Assembly: GCF_025352645.1 (NCBI RefSeq)
Contig: NZ_JANXSO010000076.1
Location: 1 to 32,402 of the forward strand
Length of the DNA: 32,402 nt
Source: Iodobacter sp.
GTDB taxonomy: Bacteria; Pseudomonadota; Gammaproteobacteria; Burkholderiales; Chitinibacteraceae
Direction of reading: 5' to 3'
In this document: positions 15,509 through 23,692 of the stretch, piece after piece
Layout of the letters: every line of letters begins with the position of its first letter
Numbering within the stretch: position 1 is the first letter of the stretch
Program-made: the position numbers and the translations under genes
The notes under the pieces: generated by a model
What the model was told of the DNA's origin: nothing
Databases searched by the model: none
Seen by the model: the letters and a program-made list of their open reading frames with translations, nothing else

Positions 15509-16260
15509 TAGACAGGATTCGCAAGGTCAAGATGAATATGTTCTAGCCCATATTGGCTGGCTAGGTGCTGACCGAGTGCTTGAATGCCGTAGCGCTCGGT
15601 GGCGTGGTGTCCAGCGGCAATAAAACTTACACCGCTCTCATTGGCCAAGTGGGTGACAAATTCGGAAGCTTCACCGGTGATAAAACAATCAATGTTTAAA
15701 GTGGCTGCTTCGTGGAAAAAACTTTGTGCGCCACCAGTGCACCAAGCCACACGTTTGATGATGCGCTCATCTGCACCAATCACCAGCGGAGATCGTTGTA
15801 ATTGCGCATCAATTTGCTGTGTGAATTCTGCCAAAGTTGTGGCTGTTTTTAGCTCGCCGAGCCACGCTAGCTTTTGATCGCCAAATCGTCCGGTTTCACT
15901 GAGCCCAAGTCTTTGGCCCAATTGTGCGTTATTACCCAGCGTTGGGTGCGCATCTAGTGGAAGATGATAGGCGAGTAAATTGATGTCGTTGGCGAGCAGC
16001 TTGGCGATACGAGCCTTTTTGCTGCGGGTGATGCAGGCGTTTTCACCTTTCCAGAAAAAACCATGGTGCACCAATAATGCATCGGCGTTTAAGTCGATTG
16101 CCGCATCAATTAAGGCCAAGGAAGCCGTCACCCCTGTGACAATGCGTTGCACCTTGGGGCGGCCTTCAATTTGTAGCCCATTTGGGCAGTAGTCACGCCA
16201 ACTGTCTACAAGTAGCAGTTGTCCGATATAATTTTCTAGATCTTGTCGTGCTATGGGCAT
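15508..16260 (-). CDS. Nif3-like dinuclear metal centre protein
   Basis: 250 residues, the usual size for single-domain YbgI/Nif3 proteins, which form toroidal hexamers with two metals per subunit. Metal-binding residues visible are His65 and His66 (LLVHHGFFW), Asp103 (YHLPLDAHP), His218 or His219 and Glu222 (AAGHHATERYG). DYCPNGLQIEG near the N-terminus is a family hallmark. The biochemical role is not settled; members have been proposed to be hydrolases of folate-related or other substrates. It diverges from the DegS-type gene with only 21 bases between the two start codons. Confidence 0.93.
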   Translation of the reverse strand: MPIARQDLENYIGQLLLVDSWRDYCPNGLQIEGRPKVQRIVTGVTASLALIDAAIDLNADALLVHHGFFWKGENACITRSKKARIAKLLANDINLLAYHLPLDAHPTLGNNAQLGQRLGLSETGRFGDQKLAWLGELKTATTLAEFTQQIDAQLQRSPLVIGADERIIKRVAWCTGGAQSFFHEAATLNIDCFITGEASEFVTHLANESGVSFIAAGHHATERYGIQALGQHLASQYGLEHIHLDLANPV

Positions 16261-16281
16261 TTCAACAGCGCCTTGGAAATC

Positions 16282-17430
16282 ATGAAAAAACTTTGGTTAA
16301 TTTTTGCACAAACTACGACTGCAGGTCTTGCGGTCTGGTTCCTTGTTTCATTACTCCGTCCTGATTTAGTGCGCCAACCCGCGCCAGCGCCGGTGGTTGC
16401 CGTGCAGCAAAATCACTCAGACTTTGCATCGGCCCCTGCTGTGGCATCGTATAGCCCTGCCGCAAAACTGGCGATGCCTTCGGTGGTAAATATCTACACC
16501 GCCAAAGAAATGAAGAAGCAACTGCCACCTTTATTTCAAGATCCACGCTTTAAGCGCTTTTTTGGCGATCGCTTAGGTGGCGACGAGCAGCGTGCTTCTA
16601 GCTTAGGCTCGGGCGTGATTGTCTCTGATCAAGGTTATATCATCACCAATAATCATGTGGTTGAGTCTGCTGATGAGATTGAGGTGGCTTTGTCGGATGG
16701 TCGAACTGCCTCCGCCAAATTGATAGGGGCAGATCCTGATACCGATTTAGCCGTAATTAAGATCGAGTTAGATCATTTACCTGCAATTACTTTTGCCAAT
16801 GGGACAAAAGCAGAAATTGGCGATGTGGTATTGGCGATTGGCAATCCATTTGGCGTGGGGCAAACGGTGACCATGGGGATTATCTCTGCCTTAGGCCGGT
16901 CTGAATTGGGCATCAATACCTTTGAAAACTTTATTCAAACCGATGCGCCAATTAATCCGGGCAATTCTGGCGGCGCTTTGGTGGATACCAAAGGCCATTT
17001 AGTTGGCATTAACACTGCAATCTACTCTAAAACAGGCGGCTCCTTAGGGATAGGCTTTGCAATCCCGGCAACTACTATCCGTCAAATCATGGATGCATTG
17101 ATTAAAGACGGCAGTGTAACGCGGGGTTGGCTAGGGGTAGAGATGCAAGAGGTCACGACTGAGATGGCGGTCTCTTTTCATCTGGCCGAAGCCAAAGGGG
17201 CTTTGATAGCCGGTGTGGTACGTGGTGGCCCTGCAGATAAAGCAGGCTTAAAGCCTGGCGATATCCTGCTGAAAATTGGTAGTGATGAAGTGCAAAATGC
17301 CTCTGGAATGCTGAATTTGATTGCTGCATTTAAGCCAGAAGACGAGGTCGTGATGCAGCTGTTCCGCAAGGGCTCGCCTGTATTGTTAACGGTGAAGTTG
17401 GGGAAGCGCCCAAAATTTAACCGGCAGTAA
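16282..17430 (+). CDS. degS: DegS/AlgW-type serine protease with one PDZ domain
   Basis: 382 residues. A membrane anchor (about 3-24, LWLIFAQTTTAGLAVWFLVSLL) is followed by a trypsin-like protease domain with His125 (TNNHVV), Asp155 (DTDLAVIKI) and Ser229 (NPGNSGGAL), a complete triad. A single PDZ domain (about 285-370) follows. This architecture is that of DegS/AlgW, periplasmic proteases that sense misfolded outer-membrane proteins and cut anti-sigma factors. The substrate here is unknown, and DegQ/MucD-like roles are not excluded. An upstream TTG at 16243 would extend it into the divergent gene; I prefer ATG 16282 with GGAAATC just before it. A terminator follows. Confidence 0.9.
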   Translation: MKKLWLIFAQTTTAGLAVWFLVSLLRPDLVRQPAPAPVVAVQQNHSDFASAPAVASYSPAAKLAMPSVVNIYTAKEMKKQLPPLFQDPRFKRFFGDRLGGDEQRASSLGSGVIVSDQGYIITNNHVVESADEIEVALSDGRTASAKLIGADPDTDLAVIKIELDHLPAITFANGTKAEIGDVVLAIGNPFGVGQTVTMGIISALGRSELGINTFENFIQTDAPINPGNSGGALVDTKGHLVGINTAIYSKTGGSLGIGFAIPATTIRQIMDALIKDGSVTRGWLGVEMQEVTTEMAVSFHLAEAKGALIAGVVRGGPADKAGLKPGDILLKIGSDEVQNASGMLNLIAAFKPEDEVVMQLFRKGSPVLLTVKLGKRPKFNRQ

Positions 17431-17450
17431 TTGCGCTACTTAAAGTAAAA

Positions 17451-17478
17451 AATCCACGCCTTTGCGTGGATTTTTTTT
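17451..17478 (+). terminator. Rho-independent terminator, probably bidirectional
   Basis: A perfect 9-bp stem AATCCACGC (17451-17459) with GCGTGGATT (17464-17472) and a 4-base loop is followed by a T-run to 17478. The minus-strand side also has a T-rich stretch (17452-17447). It probably served both convergent genes before the repeat element inserted between it and the M23 peptidase gene. Confidence 0.85.
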
Positions 17479-17485
17479 GCTTAGG

Positions 17486-17786
17486 CTAGGGTCTGTTGAC
17501 GTTTCATTCACAATTGCGCTGAGGCGGAAAAGGGCTAGGCACAAGGCATGCGACGAAGGTAATAACGGGTTATTACCGAGGAGCATAACGCCGTGGATGG
17601 CCCTTTTCCGCCTCAGCCCCATCGCTGGGCGAGGAAAAACTCTCGCACGCGGAGGGGTGGCTACATTTTTGGGGCTGCACAGCGTTAAAAATCGCTAATG
17701 GTACTCGTGCCATGTCGCAATTTTTGCCTTGTTCAGCCCCAAAACTGTAGCCACGCAGCCGTGAATGAAACGTCAACAGACCCTAG
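17486..17786. mobile_element. MITE-like nonautonomous element with 26-bp terminal inverted repeats
   Basis: The two ends are perfect reverse complements over 26 bases including the flanking CTAG (17486-17511 and 17761-17786; inner part GGGTCTGTTGACGTTTCATT). TA lies just outside both ends, suggesting a TA target duplication. The inside is a set of nested palindromes: 17519-17535 with 17600-17616 (17 bp perfect), 17558-17565 with 17570-17577, and 17657-17677 with 17734-17754 (20 of 21). It contains no coding frame worth calling. TA duplication suggests movement by an IS630-type or IS5/IS427-type transposase, which is not in the window. Confidence 0.85.
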
Positions 17787-18973
17787 CAAGGAGGCGCTAC
17801 TGCTTGGTTGCTTCCCGTATCAATAAAGCCATCGCTAATCCAGCTGCCTGCGCTTAGGCGGTTCCAGAGTTGAGTTGGCCCCCATACGCCATCTACCCAG
17901 TCACCTTGAGTAGTGCAAGCAATGGTGACGGTTTCACCTTTTCGTAATGAGCCAACAATGGTGGAACTGAGCGAGGGAGACTGGCGCAGATTAACGCTGC
18001 TCTCATTGTTGCCTGGTGTGGCTATGCCTGAAGGCAAGGTGCTACCCGCGCCAAAGTTGAGTAGTTCACCCCCTACATTGACGCGATTACCATTGCGTGA
18101 GGCATAGCCTTGGTAAGGGGCACTGCCTTCACGAAATAACCAGCCACCAATTACCTTGCCATCAACGGGGGTTTTATTACTGCCTTGCTTTAGGGCAAAG
18201 TGAACGTGCGGCCCTGTGGTGGAGCCACCGCAAGGCAGGCCCATCCCAATTTTCCCCAGATAAGTGCCTTTGCTGACCGTGGCGCCATTGCCCAGATTGG
18301 TTAGATTCTCCATGTGGTAATAACTGCTAGTGAAACCATTGTCGTGAACAAGGGTAATCAGCCCGCTGCCATTACGTAAGCAGCTTTGATAAATGAGTCC
18401 ATCACGCGGGGCCAGTACTCTGCCATTGCCACCTGCAAAATCCAGAGAATTAAACGGGCGGCTGGTTTGATCATCGCCATGCGGCCCCCCTGTTAGCCGC
18501 CATGCGGTGCCCTCTACCCAAGGTAGTCCAAGCCCTGTCTGTACTTCTGCCAGTGGTGCACTGCGTTTTTGACGTTGATTAACGCTCTGGGATTGCAGGA
18601 GCAGCTTTCTTTCATTGGGGGCAAAGAGTGCATCAGGTGCTTGTTCCAGCAATTGCCCATATTGCCCGCTACCCTCGATGGCGACCCGCCAGTGGTTCGC
18701 AATGTATTGCGCCATAAACAGCCGTGTTTCGGGTACATCGTCAAGGTGCGAGGGCAGGATAAGGGTGGCACTGCCCAAAACCCACTGTTTATCAGGGTTA
18801 GTTTTTTGGATTTCAACCAGAATCCCCTGCTGGACGGTGGGCTGTAGCTGCAAGAGCATGGCCTGGCTGGCGGCTTTTTGCAGCTCGGGGCTGATTTCTG
18901 CCGCTGGGGCTGGGCTAAAGAGAGTGGCGGATAAAATGAGTAAGGTAAGCTGGGTAAGGCGATGACTACGCAT
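17783..18973 (-). CDS. LasA-like M23 metallopeptidase with C-terminal SH3 domain
   Basis: 396 residues. A signal peptide (1-25) and a pro-region (about 26-140) precede an M23 peptidase domain (about 150-290). Zinc ligands are His165 (GGPHGDD), Asp178 (FNSLDFAGG) and His258 (GPHVHF), with His220 (SSYYHMENL) likely catalytic. LasA and beta-lytic protease act on glycine-rich peptides and staphylococcal cross-bridges, so a bacteriolytic role is plausible. A bacterial SH3-like domain (about 322-390, SSVNLRQSPSLSSTIVGSLR) probably binds cell walls. AAGGAGG lies five bases before the ATG. Its TAG stop codon is formed at the edge of the MITE-like element, which leaves the protein intact but separates the gene from the terminator at 17451-17472. 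Confidence 0.92.
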   Translation of the reverse strand: MRSHRLTQLTLLILSATLFSPAPAAEISPELQKAASQAMLLQLQPTVQQGILVEIQKTNPDKQWVLGSATLILPSHLDDVPETRLFMAQYIANHWRVAIEGSGQYGQLLEQAPDALFAPNERKLLLQSQSVNQRQKRSAPLAEVQTGLGLPWVEGTAWRLTGGPHGDDQTSRPFNSLDFAGGNGRVLAPRDGLIYQSCLRNGSGLITLVHDNGFTSSYYHMENLTNLGNGATVSKGTYLGKIGMGLPCGGSTTGPHVHFALKQGSNKTPVDGKVIGGWLFREGSAPYQGYASRNGNRVNVGGELLNFGAGSTLPSGIATPGNNESSVNLRQSPSLSSTIVGSLRKGETVTIACTTQGDWVDGVWGPTQLWNRLSAGSWISDGFIDTGSNQAVAPPC

Positions 18974-19148
18974 ACAGACCTCCTTGGTAAGGATGCAAGC
19001 GGCCTAAACGGTGTGTTAGTCCGCTACAAGGCTTCGCACTTCTATCTTTGTAAAAAAGAAATGCGACAGCATATAGTCAGGTTTTGCGTGATGTAAGTCA
19101 ATGTTTTAAAAGCTTAAATGCTGGACCCCCGTGCTCACGTGATTCTGC

Positions 19149-21119
19149 TTAATTTCCTTGCAGTAAGCGCATTTCGGCGGCAGCTAGATTATCGCTTTCC
19201 CCTAATAGCACTAAAATATCACCTGCTTGTAATTCAAAACTGGCATCGGGCTGGATGGGGCGCATATTGCGGCGGCGCACGCTGCGTACCTCGATATGCA
19301 GCTGATCGAGTTGTAATTCACCCATATGTTTACCAATGGCGGCGGCGTCATTGGAAAGATAAATGGTATGCAGGCGCGGTTGTGGTCGGTCGCTGTCTTC
19401 TGCGTCTTCGCTTACGCCACGATAAAAACCGCGTAACAGTTGATAGCGCGCTTCCCGTACTTCTCTCACACGGTAAACCACTTTATTGAGCGGCACGCCC
19501 AACAGCATGAGGGTGTGCGACGCCAGCATTAGGCTGCCTTCCATGATCTCGGCTACCACCTCAGTTGCCCCTGCGTCTTTCAACTGGTCAATATCGCTAT
19601 CGTCTTGGGTGCGGATAATCACTGGCAAATCGGGGCGAATGCTGTGTACCACTTCTAAAATCTGCATGGCGGAATGTGTTTCGGCGTAGGTCACCACAAT
19701 GGCACTGGCGCGCATAAGCCCAGCAGCCATCAATACTTCACGCTTGGCGGCGTCGCCATACACTACCGAATCGCCCGCGGCAGAGGCTTCTCTGACCATA
19801 TCAGGGTCTAAATCTAGCGCAAAGAAGCCGATATTTTCTTGGCTTAAAATACGCCCTAAAGATTGGCCGCTTCGGCCATAGCCACACAAGATAACGTGGC
19901 CTTGGCTTTGCATGCTGCGTACGGCAATTTGGTGCAAATTGGCCGCTAAATTCATCCACTCTGAGCGGGCAAGTCTCAGCACTATTTTGTCTGAGTGTTG
20001 AATTAAAAAGGGGGTGATCAGCATCGATAATACGATGCCCGCGATAGTGGTTTGCAAGAGGCTATCAGGAAGTAGTTGGCTTTTGGATGCCAGTGCCAGC
20101 ATAACAAAAGCAAATTCGCCGCCCTGCCCAAGGGTAAAACCAGTGCGCCAAGATGAGCCAGGCGTACTGCCAAAAACTCTGGAAAGGCCAGCAATCAGTA
20201 AGATTTTGCCTGGGCCAAGCAGGGCCAGCACTAAGAGTACGCGCCACCATTGCTCTAGCAGTACCGAGTAATCCAGATTCATCCCTACCGTCACAAAAAA
20301 CAGCCCAAGCAGTAGGTCTCGAAAGGGGCGGACATCGTCTTCCACTTGGTAGCGAAAATCAGTTTCTGCAATGAGCATTCCGGCTAAAAACGCACCTAAA
20401 GCGAGGGATAAACCCGCCAGCTCGGTGATCCAGGCAATCCCTAGAGTCACCAGCAAAAGGTTGAGCATAAATAGCTCGCTGGAGTGTTGCCTTGCCACCA
20501 TATTGAACCAAGGCCGCATCAGTTTTTGCCCAAAGTAGAGCAAAACCAGTAAGACCACGATAATTTTTAGCGCTGCCAAACCCAGCGCCATCAGTAGCTC
20601 ATTCCCTGGGAAATTCAGTACCGGAATCATAATCAGAAACGGCACTACGGCTAAATCTTGAAAGAGTAAAATGCCGATAGCGTTTTGGCCGTGCGGCGCG
20701 TGCAGCTCGTTGCGATCAGCCAGCAATTTAGATGCCATGGCCGTGGATGACATCGATAAAGCGCCACCCAATGCTAAGCCCACCTTCCAATCTAGGCCGA
20801 CTATCAAGCAAATTACCATCACTACACCCACCATCGTCAGTACTTGCATGGCACCTAAGCCAAATACAATGCGGCGCATGGCATTGAGGCGAGCAAGGTT
20901 AAACTCCAGCCCCAAGGTAAACATCAGAAACACCACACCAAACTCGGCAAGGTGGGTGGCTTCGTCGCTACTCGTAATAAAACCAAGGGAATGGGGGCCA
21001 ATCAGTAGGCCAACAACTAAGTAGCCCAGCATGGCAGGAAGCTTTAAGCGACGACAAAGCACCACCGTAAGTACGGCGGCGGCAAGCAAAAGCAGTAATG
21101 AGGATAGCTGGATGGACAT
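19149..21119 (-). CDS. CPA2-family cation/proton antiporter with RCK domains
   Basis: 656 residues. A Na+/H+-exchanger domain of about 12-13 helices (5-385) contains the family segments GVVFLMFTLGLEFNL and FLAGMLIAETDF, followed by DVRPFRDLLLGLFFVTVGM. The cytoplasmic part has an NAD-binding RCK domain (about 407-525) with GYGRSG at 413-418, and an RCK-C domain (about 565-652). This is the KefB/KefC/YbaL group, which exports K+ or Na+ against protons. The added RCK-C domain distinguishes it from E. coli KefB/KefC, so I give no symbol. It lies upstream of the M23 gene with a 175-base gap, and a common transcript is unlikely. Confidence 0.93.
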   Translation of the reverse strand: MSIQLSSLLLLLAAAVLTVVLCRRLKLPAMLGYLVVGLLIGPHSLGFITSSDEATHLAEFGVVFLMFTLGLEFNLARLNAMRRIVFGLGAMQVLTMVGVVMVICLIVGLDWKVGLALGGALSMSSTAMASKLLADRNELHAPHGQNAIGILLFQDLAVVPFLIMIPVLNFPGNELLMALGLAALKIIVVLLVLLYFGQKLMRPWFNMVARQHSSELFMLNLLLVTLGIAWITELAGLSLALGAFLAGMLIAETDFRYQVEDDVRPFRDLLLGLFFVTVGMNLDYSVLLEQWWRVLLVLALLGPGKILLIAGLSRVFGSTPGSSWRTGFTLGQGGEFAFVMLALASKSQLLPDSLLQTTIAGIVLSMLITPFLIQHSDKIVLRLARSEWMNLAANLHQIAVRSMQSQGHVILCGYGRSGQSLGRILSQENIGFFALDLDPDMVREASAAGDSVVYGDAAKREVLMAAGLMRASAIVVTYAETHSAMQILEVVHSIRPDLPVIIRTQDDSDIDQLKDAGATEVVAEIMEGSLMLASHTLMLLGVPLNKVVYRVREVREARYQLLRGFYRGVSEDAEDSDRPQPRLHTIYLSNDAAAIGKHMGELQLDQLHIEVRSVRRRNMRPIQPDASFELQAGDILVLLGESDNLAAAEMRLLQGN

Positions 21120-21204
21120 AGGGCTCGAAGGAACTGGCGAATGGCTGGTTGGCTTTATCCTACTGCTAAGCAGTGGCTTGGGGGCGTTGAGTGCATTTTA
21201 CTGA

Positions 21205-21288
21205 CCATGTGTATTTGGTTTTGCTAGCCTTGTTTAGCCCCAAAACTGCAGCGAACGCAGCCGTGAATGAAACGTCAACAGACCTTAG
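21205..21288. mobile_element. Truncated right end of the MITE-like element
   Basis: From about 21228 to 21288 the sequence follows the right end of the full element at 17726-17786 with a few changes (TTTAGCCCC for TTCAGCCCC, CTGCAGCGAACG for CTGTAGCCACG). The terminal GTGAATGAAACGTCAACAGA is identical, and the last bases are CCTTAG rather than CCCTAG. Similarity fades to the left of about 21228, and no left end is present. It is an old, inactive copy. Confidence 0.7.
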
Positions 21289-21357
21289 GGGGATTGATTT
21301 AAATACTAGCTTGATTGCGTACTCCCTCCCTATCCCTTGTTTACCTTAAATACTGGG

Positions 21358-21380
21358 TGGTGCATAAGTTTTATGCACCA
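21358..21380. promoter_or_regulatory. Palindrome upstream of kdsD
   Basis: TGGTGCATAA and TTATGCACCA (21358-21367 and 21371-21380) form a perfect 10-bp inverted repeat with a 3-base centre, about 78 bases before the kdsD start. No T-run follows, so it is not a good terminator; an operator or the remnant of a repeat is possible. Confidence 0.35.
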
Positions 21381-21442
21381 TTATTGATCTTGATTGGCAT
21401 ATTGCCAGAAGACGCAGGTGGCGGGAGAGGGGCTGCATCTCT

Positions 21443-21448
21443 TATACT
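21443..21448 (+). promoter_or_regulatory. Candidate -10 box for kdsD
   Basis: TATACT ends ten bases before the kdsD ATG (21458). No clear TTGACA-like -35 box is found 17 bases upstream, and no Shine-Dalgarno sequence precedes the ATG. If the box is real, the transcript would start within a few bases of the ATG and be nearly leaderless. Confidence 0.3.
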
Positions 21449-21457
21449 TTCGCGCAT

Positions 21458-22429
21458 ATGAAAAATGCCAAATTTATCCTCGACTGCGCCAAGCGCGTAT
21501 TGCGAGTTGAGGCCGAAGCGGTTTCTGCTCTGGCCGATCGACTCAATCCCAGTTTTGTCACTGCCTGTGAGCTGATTCTAGCCTGCCAAGGGCGAGTTAT
21601 CGTGCTTGGTATTGGCAAATCAGGGCATATCGCTAAAAAAATAGCCGCCACGATGGCCAGTACGGGCACCCCAGCTTTTTTTGTTCATCCTTCTGAAGCT
21701 GCGCATGGCGATTTAGGCATGATTACCCGCAGCGATGTGGTGCTGGCCTTGTCTAATTCAGGAGAAAGTGACGAAGTGATTGCTTTGTTACCCAGCCTGA
21801 AGCGTTTAGGCATCCCCTTGATCGCCATGACGGGTAATGAGCAATCTACTTTAAGCAAGCAAGCGGACGTGCATTTAGATTCAGGGGTTACACAAGAGGC
21901 TTGCCCGTTGAACCTTGCCCCAACGGCAAGTACCACCGCCGCATTGGCCTTGGGTGATGCGCTGGCGGTAGCGCTAATAGAGGCACGTGGCTTTCAGGCT
22001 GAAGACTTTGCCTTGTCCCACCCAGGTGGGAGCTTAGGGCGGCGCTTATTGGTACTGGTACGCGATCTAATGCATACCGGTGACGCTTTGCCCGTGGTGC
22101 AGCAAGATGTATTACTGCGAGATGCCCTGTTAGAAATTAGCAAGAAAGGCATGGGAATGACCGCCGTGGTGGATGCTGCAGGTAAGCTGCTTGGAATATT
22201 TACCGATGGCGATTTGCGCCGCGCACTGGATCAGGGCGTCGATGTGCGTGATACTCCCGTATCAACGGTGATGACTTTAGCACCGGCAACGATTGAATCG
22301 CACAAATTAGCTGCCGAAGCGGTGCAGCAAATGGACGCACGCCGCGTCAATGGTTTATTGGTGCTAGAAGCTGGAGTATTGGTCGGTGCGATAAATATGC
22401 ATGACCTACTACGCGCTCGTGTCGTTTAA
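21458..22429 (+). CDS. kdsD: Arabinose-5-phosphate isomerase
   Basis: 323 residues. The enzyme converts ribulose-5-phosphate to arabinose-5-phosphate, the first step to KDO in lipopolysaccharide. A SIS domain (about 38-185) contains VLGIGKSGHIAKKIAATMAS and FFVHPSEAAHGDLGMI, both characteristic. Two CBS domains follow (about 205-262 and 270-323). The length matches the E. coli enzyme. The start ATG lacks an obvious Shine-Dalgarno sequence, and no better in-frame start lies nearby. First gene of the KDO/LPS-transport cluster; 169 bases separate it from kdsC, so kdsC may have a second promoter. Confidence 0.96.
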   Translation: MKNAKFILDCAKRVLRVEAEAVSALADRLNPSFVTACELILACQGRVIVLGIGKSGHIAKKIAATMASTGTPAFFVHPSEAAHGDLGMITRSDVVLALSNSGESDEVIALLPSLKRLGIPLIAMTGNEQSTLSKQADVHLDSGVTQEACPLNLAPTASTTAALALGDALAVALIEARGFQAEDFALSHPGGSLGRRLLVLVRDLMHTGDALPVVQQDVLLRDALLEISKKGMGMTAVVDAAGKLLGIFTDGDLRRALDQGVDVRDTPVSTVMTLAPATIESHKLAAEAVQQMDARRVNGLLVLEAGVLVGAINMHDLLRARVV

Positions 22430-22598
22430 AATCAGCAAACATAAAAACGGCTTATGCCTCGTGTTCAAATTTTCGCCGGTTAGCCTGAGTTTATTGAAGG
22501 CATTAGACTGTTTTATGCTTTTGTAAGGCCATTACAAACGCTCTTTTTTGAGTTTGCTTGAGCAAGAGACATAATCAGGGATGAATAAAGGAAAAATA

Positions 22599-23114
22599 AT
22601 GACAGATAAAGCCAAAGCGGTTCGCTTAATGATTTTTGATGTTGATGGTGTAATGACCGATGGCAGCCTGTTTTACAGCGATAGTGGTGAAGAGTTAAAA
22701 GCATTTAACTCATTAGATGGCCATGGTTTAAAAATGTTGAGCACCAGCGGGGTAAAGCTAGCCATTATTACCGGCCGCACTTCTAAGCTGGTTGAAAAAC
22801 GCGCCAAAGACTTGGGTGTAGACTACCTCTATCAAGGCGCTCACGATAAAGGCGTAAGCTTTGAAGAGCTATTAAAGGTTGCTGGCCTTAGCGCGGATGC
22901 CTGCGGTTATATGGGTGATGATGTGATCGATTTACCCGTGATGCGTAGAGTGGCCTTTGCCGTAGCCGTGCCTGATTCTCCACAATTAGTGCGTAAATAT
23001 GCTCATTACATTAGCGGTAGCCAAGGCGGCCGTGGTGCTGTGCGTGAAGTCTGTGAATATCTAATGCAGGCGCAAGGCACATTTGATGCCGCTATGGCGC
23101 CGTACCTCGCCTAA
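22599..23114 (+). CDS. kdsC: 3-deoxy-D-manno-octulosonate-8-phosphate phosphatase
   Basis: 171 residues. This HAD-family phosphatase removes phosphate from KDO-8-phosphate. The nucleophile motif is DVDGVMTDG (Asp14, Asp16), then TGRTSK (motif II), Lys in HDKG, and GDDVIDLPVM (metal-binding acidic motif). It lacks a cap domain, as usual for C0-type KdsC tetramers. An ATG at 22581 lies only directly after CAGGG, while the ATG at 22599 has AGGA six bases upstream, so I start at 22599. Its stop overlaps the lptC start by one base. Confidence 0.95.
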   Translation: MTDKAKAVRLMIFDVDGVMTDGSLFYSDSGEELKAFNSLDGHGLKMLSTSGVKLAIITGRTSKLVEKRAKDLGVDYLYQGAHDKGVSFEELLKVAGLSADACGYMGDDVIDLPVMRRVAFAVAVPDSPQLVRKYAHYISGSQGGRGAVREVCEYLMQAQGTFDAAMAPYLA

Positions 23115-23692
23115 TGGCTGTTCGTGGTACTACTCGCCTGCTGCCCTTGGCTTTGGTGTTGCTGCTGGGCGGGTTAACTTGGTTGCTTGATAGAGCAGCT
23201 ACCTTGCCTAGTACGGCATACGCGGTGAATTCTGATCAACCAGACATGTTGGTTGATAGAGCCACCGCTGTGCGTTTTGGAGAGGATGGCCGTCCTGTTT
23301 CCCAGCTTACTGCCACTCATGTTTCTCATTTACCTGCGGGTGATATCACATGGCTAGAAAATCCTCACTTGCGCTATACCGCGCCAGAACAACCCCGTTT
23401 GGATGTGACTGGCGAGCGGGCTAAGTCAATTAAGCGTGGTAGTGAGGTTTGGTTTCCTGGGCCGGTTAAAATGGTGCGCGCTGCCAGTGGCACACAGGCC
23501 GAGTTAGTCATTAATGGCCGAGATATGCAGGTTTTACCACAGCAGGGCATTGCCAGCTCAGATGCCCCTGCCCATGCCGTAATGGGCACTTACGTTGTTG
23601 AGTCGGTGGGTTTTATTGCTAATTCTAATACCGAAACACTGGAACTTAAATCTAAAGTCAGGATGAGCTATGAACCGCTTCGTAACCCTTAA
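23114..23692 (+). CDS. lptC: LPS export protein LptC
   Basis: 192 residues. LptC is the bitopic inner-membrane protein that receives LPS from LptB2FG and hands it to LptA. The N-terminal anchor is at about 8-26 (LLPLALVLLLGGLTWLL). The rest is a beta-jellyroll periplasmic domain with ARLDVTGERAKSIKRG-like strands, here PRLDVTGERAKSIKRGSEVW. It fits the LptC family in size and position. The ATG overlaps the kdsC stop (TAATG), and its end overlaps lptA by 23 bases, so the genes are tightly coupled. Confidence 0.93.
   Translation: MAVRGTTRLLPLALVLLLGGLTWLLDRAATLPSTAYAVNSDQPDMLVDRATAVRFGEDGRPVSQLTATHVSHLPAGDITWLENPHLRYTAPEQPRLDVTGERAKSIKRGSEVWFPGPVKMVRAASGTQAELVINGRDMQVLPQQGIASSDAPAHAVMGTYVVESVGFIANSNTETLELKSKVRMSYEPLRNP

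Larger units (their letters stand above)
21120..21457. other. Divergent promoter region between the antiporter and kdsD
   Basis: About 340 bases with no gene. It holds a decayed end of the MITE-like element (about 21205-21288), a 10-bp perfect palindrome with a 3-base loop (21358-21380), a smaller one TGGCATATTGCCA (21395-21407), and a -10-like TATACT just before kdsD. Confidence 0.6.

Noticed and set aside
17440-17776. Short open frames on both strands within the MITE-like element
   Set aside because: They are by-products of the palindromes, have no ribosome-binding site and read as mirror images of each other.
21385-21410. Sigma-54 promoter near TTGGCATATTGCC
   Set aside because: It lacks the GG-N10-GC spacing of a -24/-12 promoter and is better described as a small palindrome.
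22520-22548. Hairpin TTTGTAA/TTACAAA followed by a T-run between kdsD and kdsC
   Set aside because: The stem is only 7 bp and nearly all A/T, too weak to call a terminator inside what looks like one pathway cluster.
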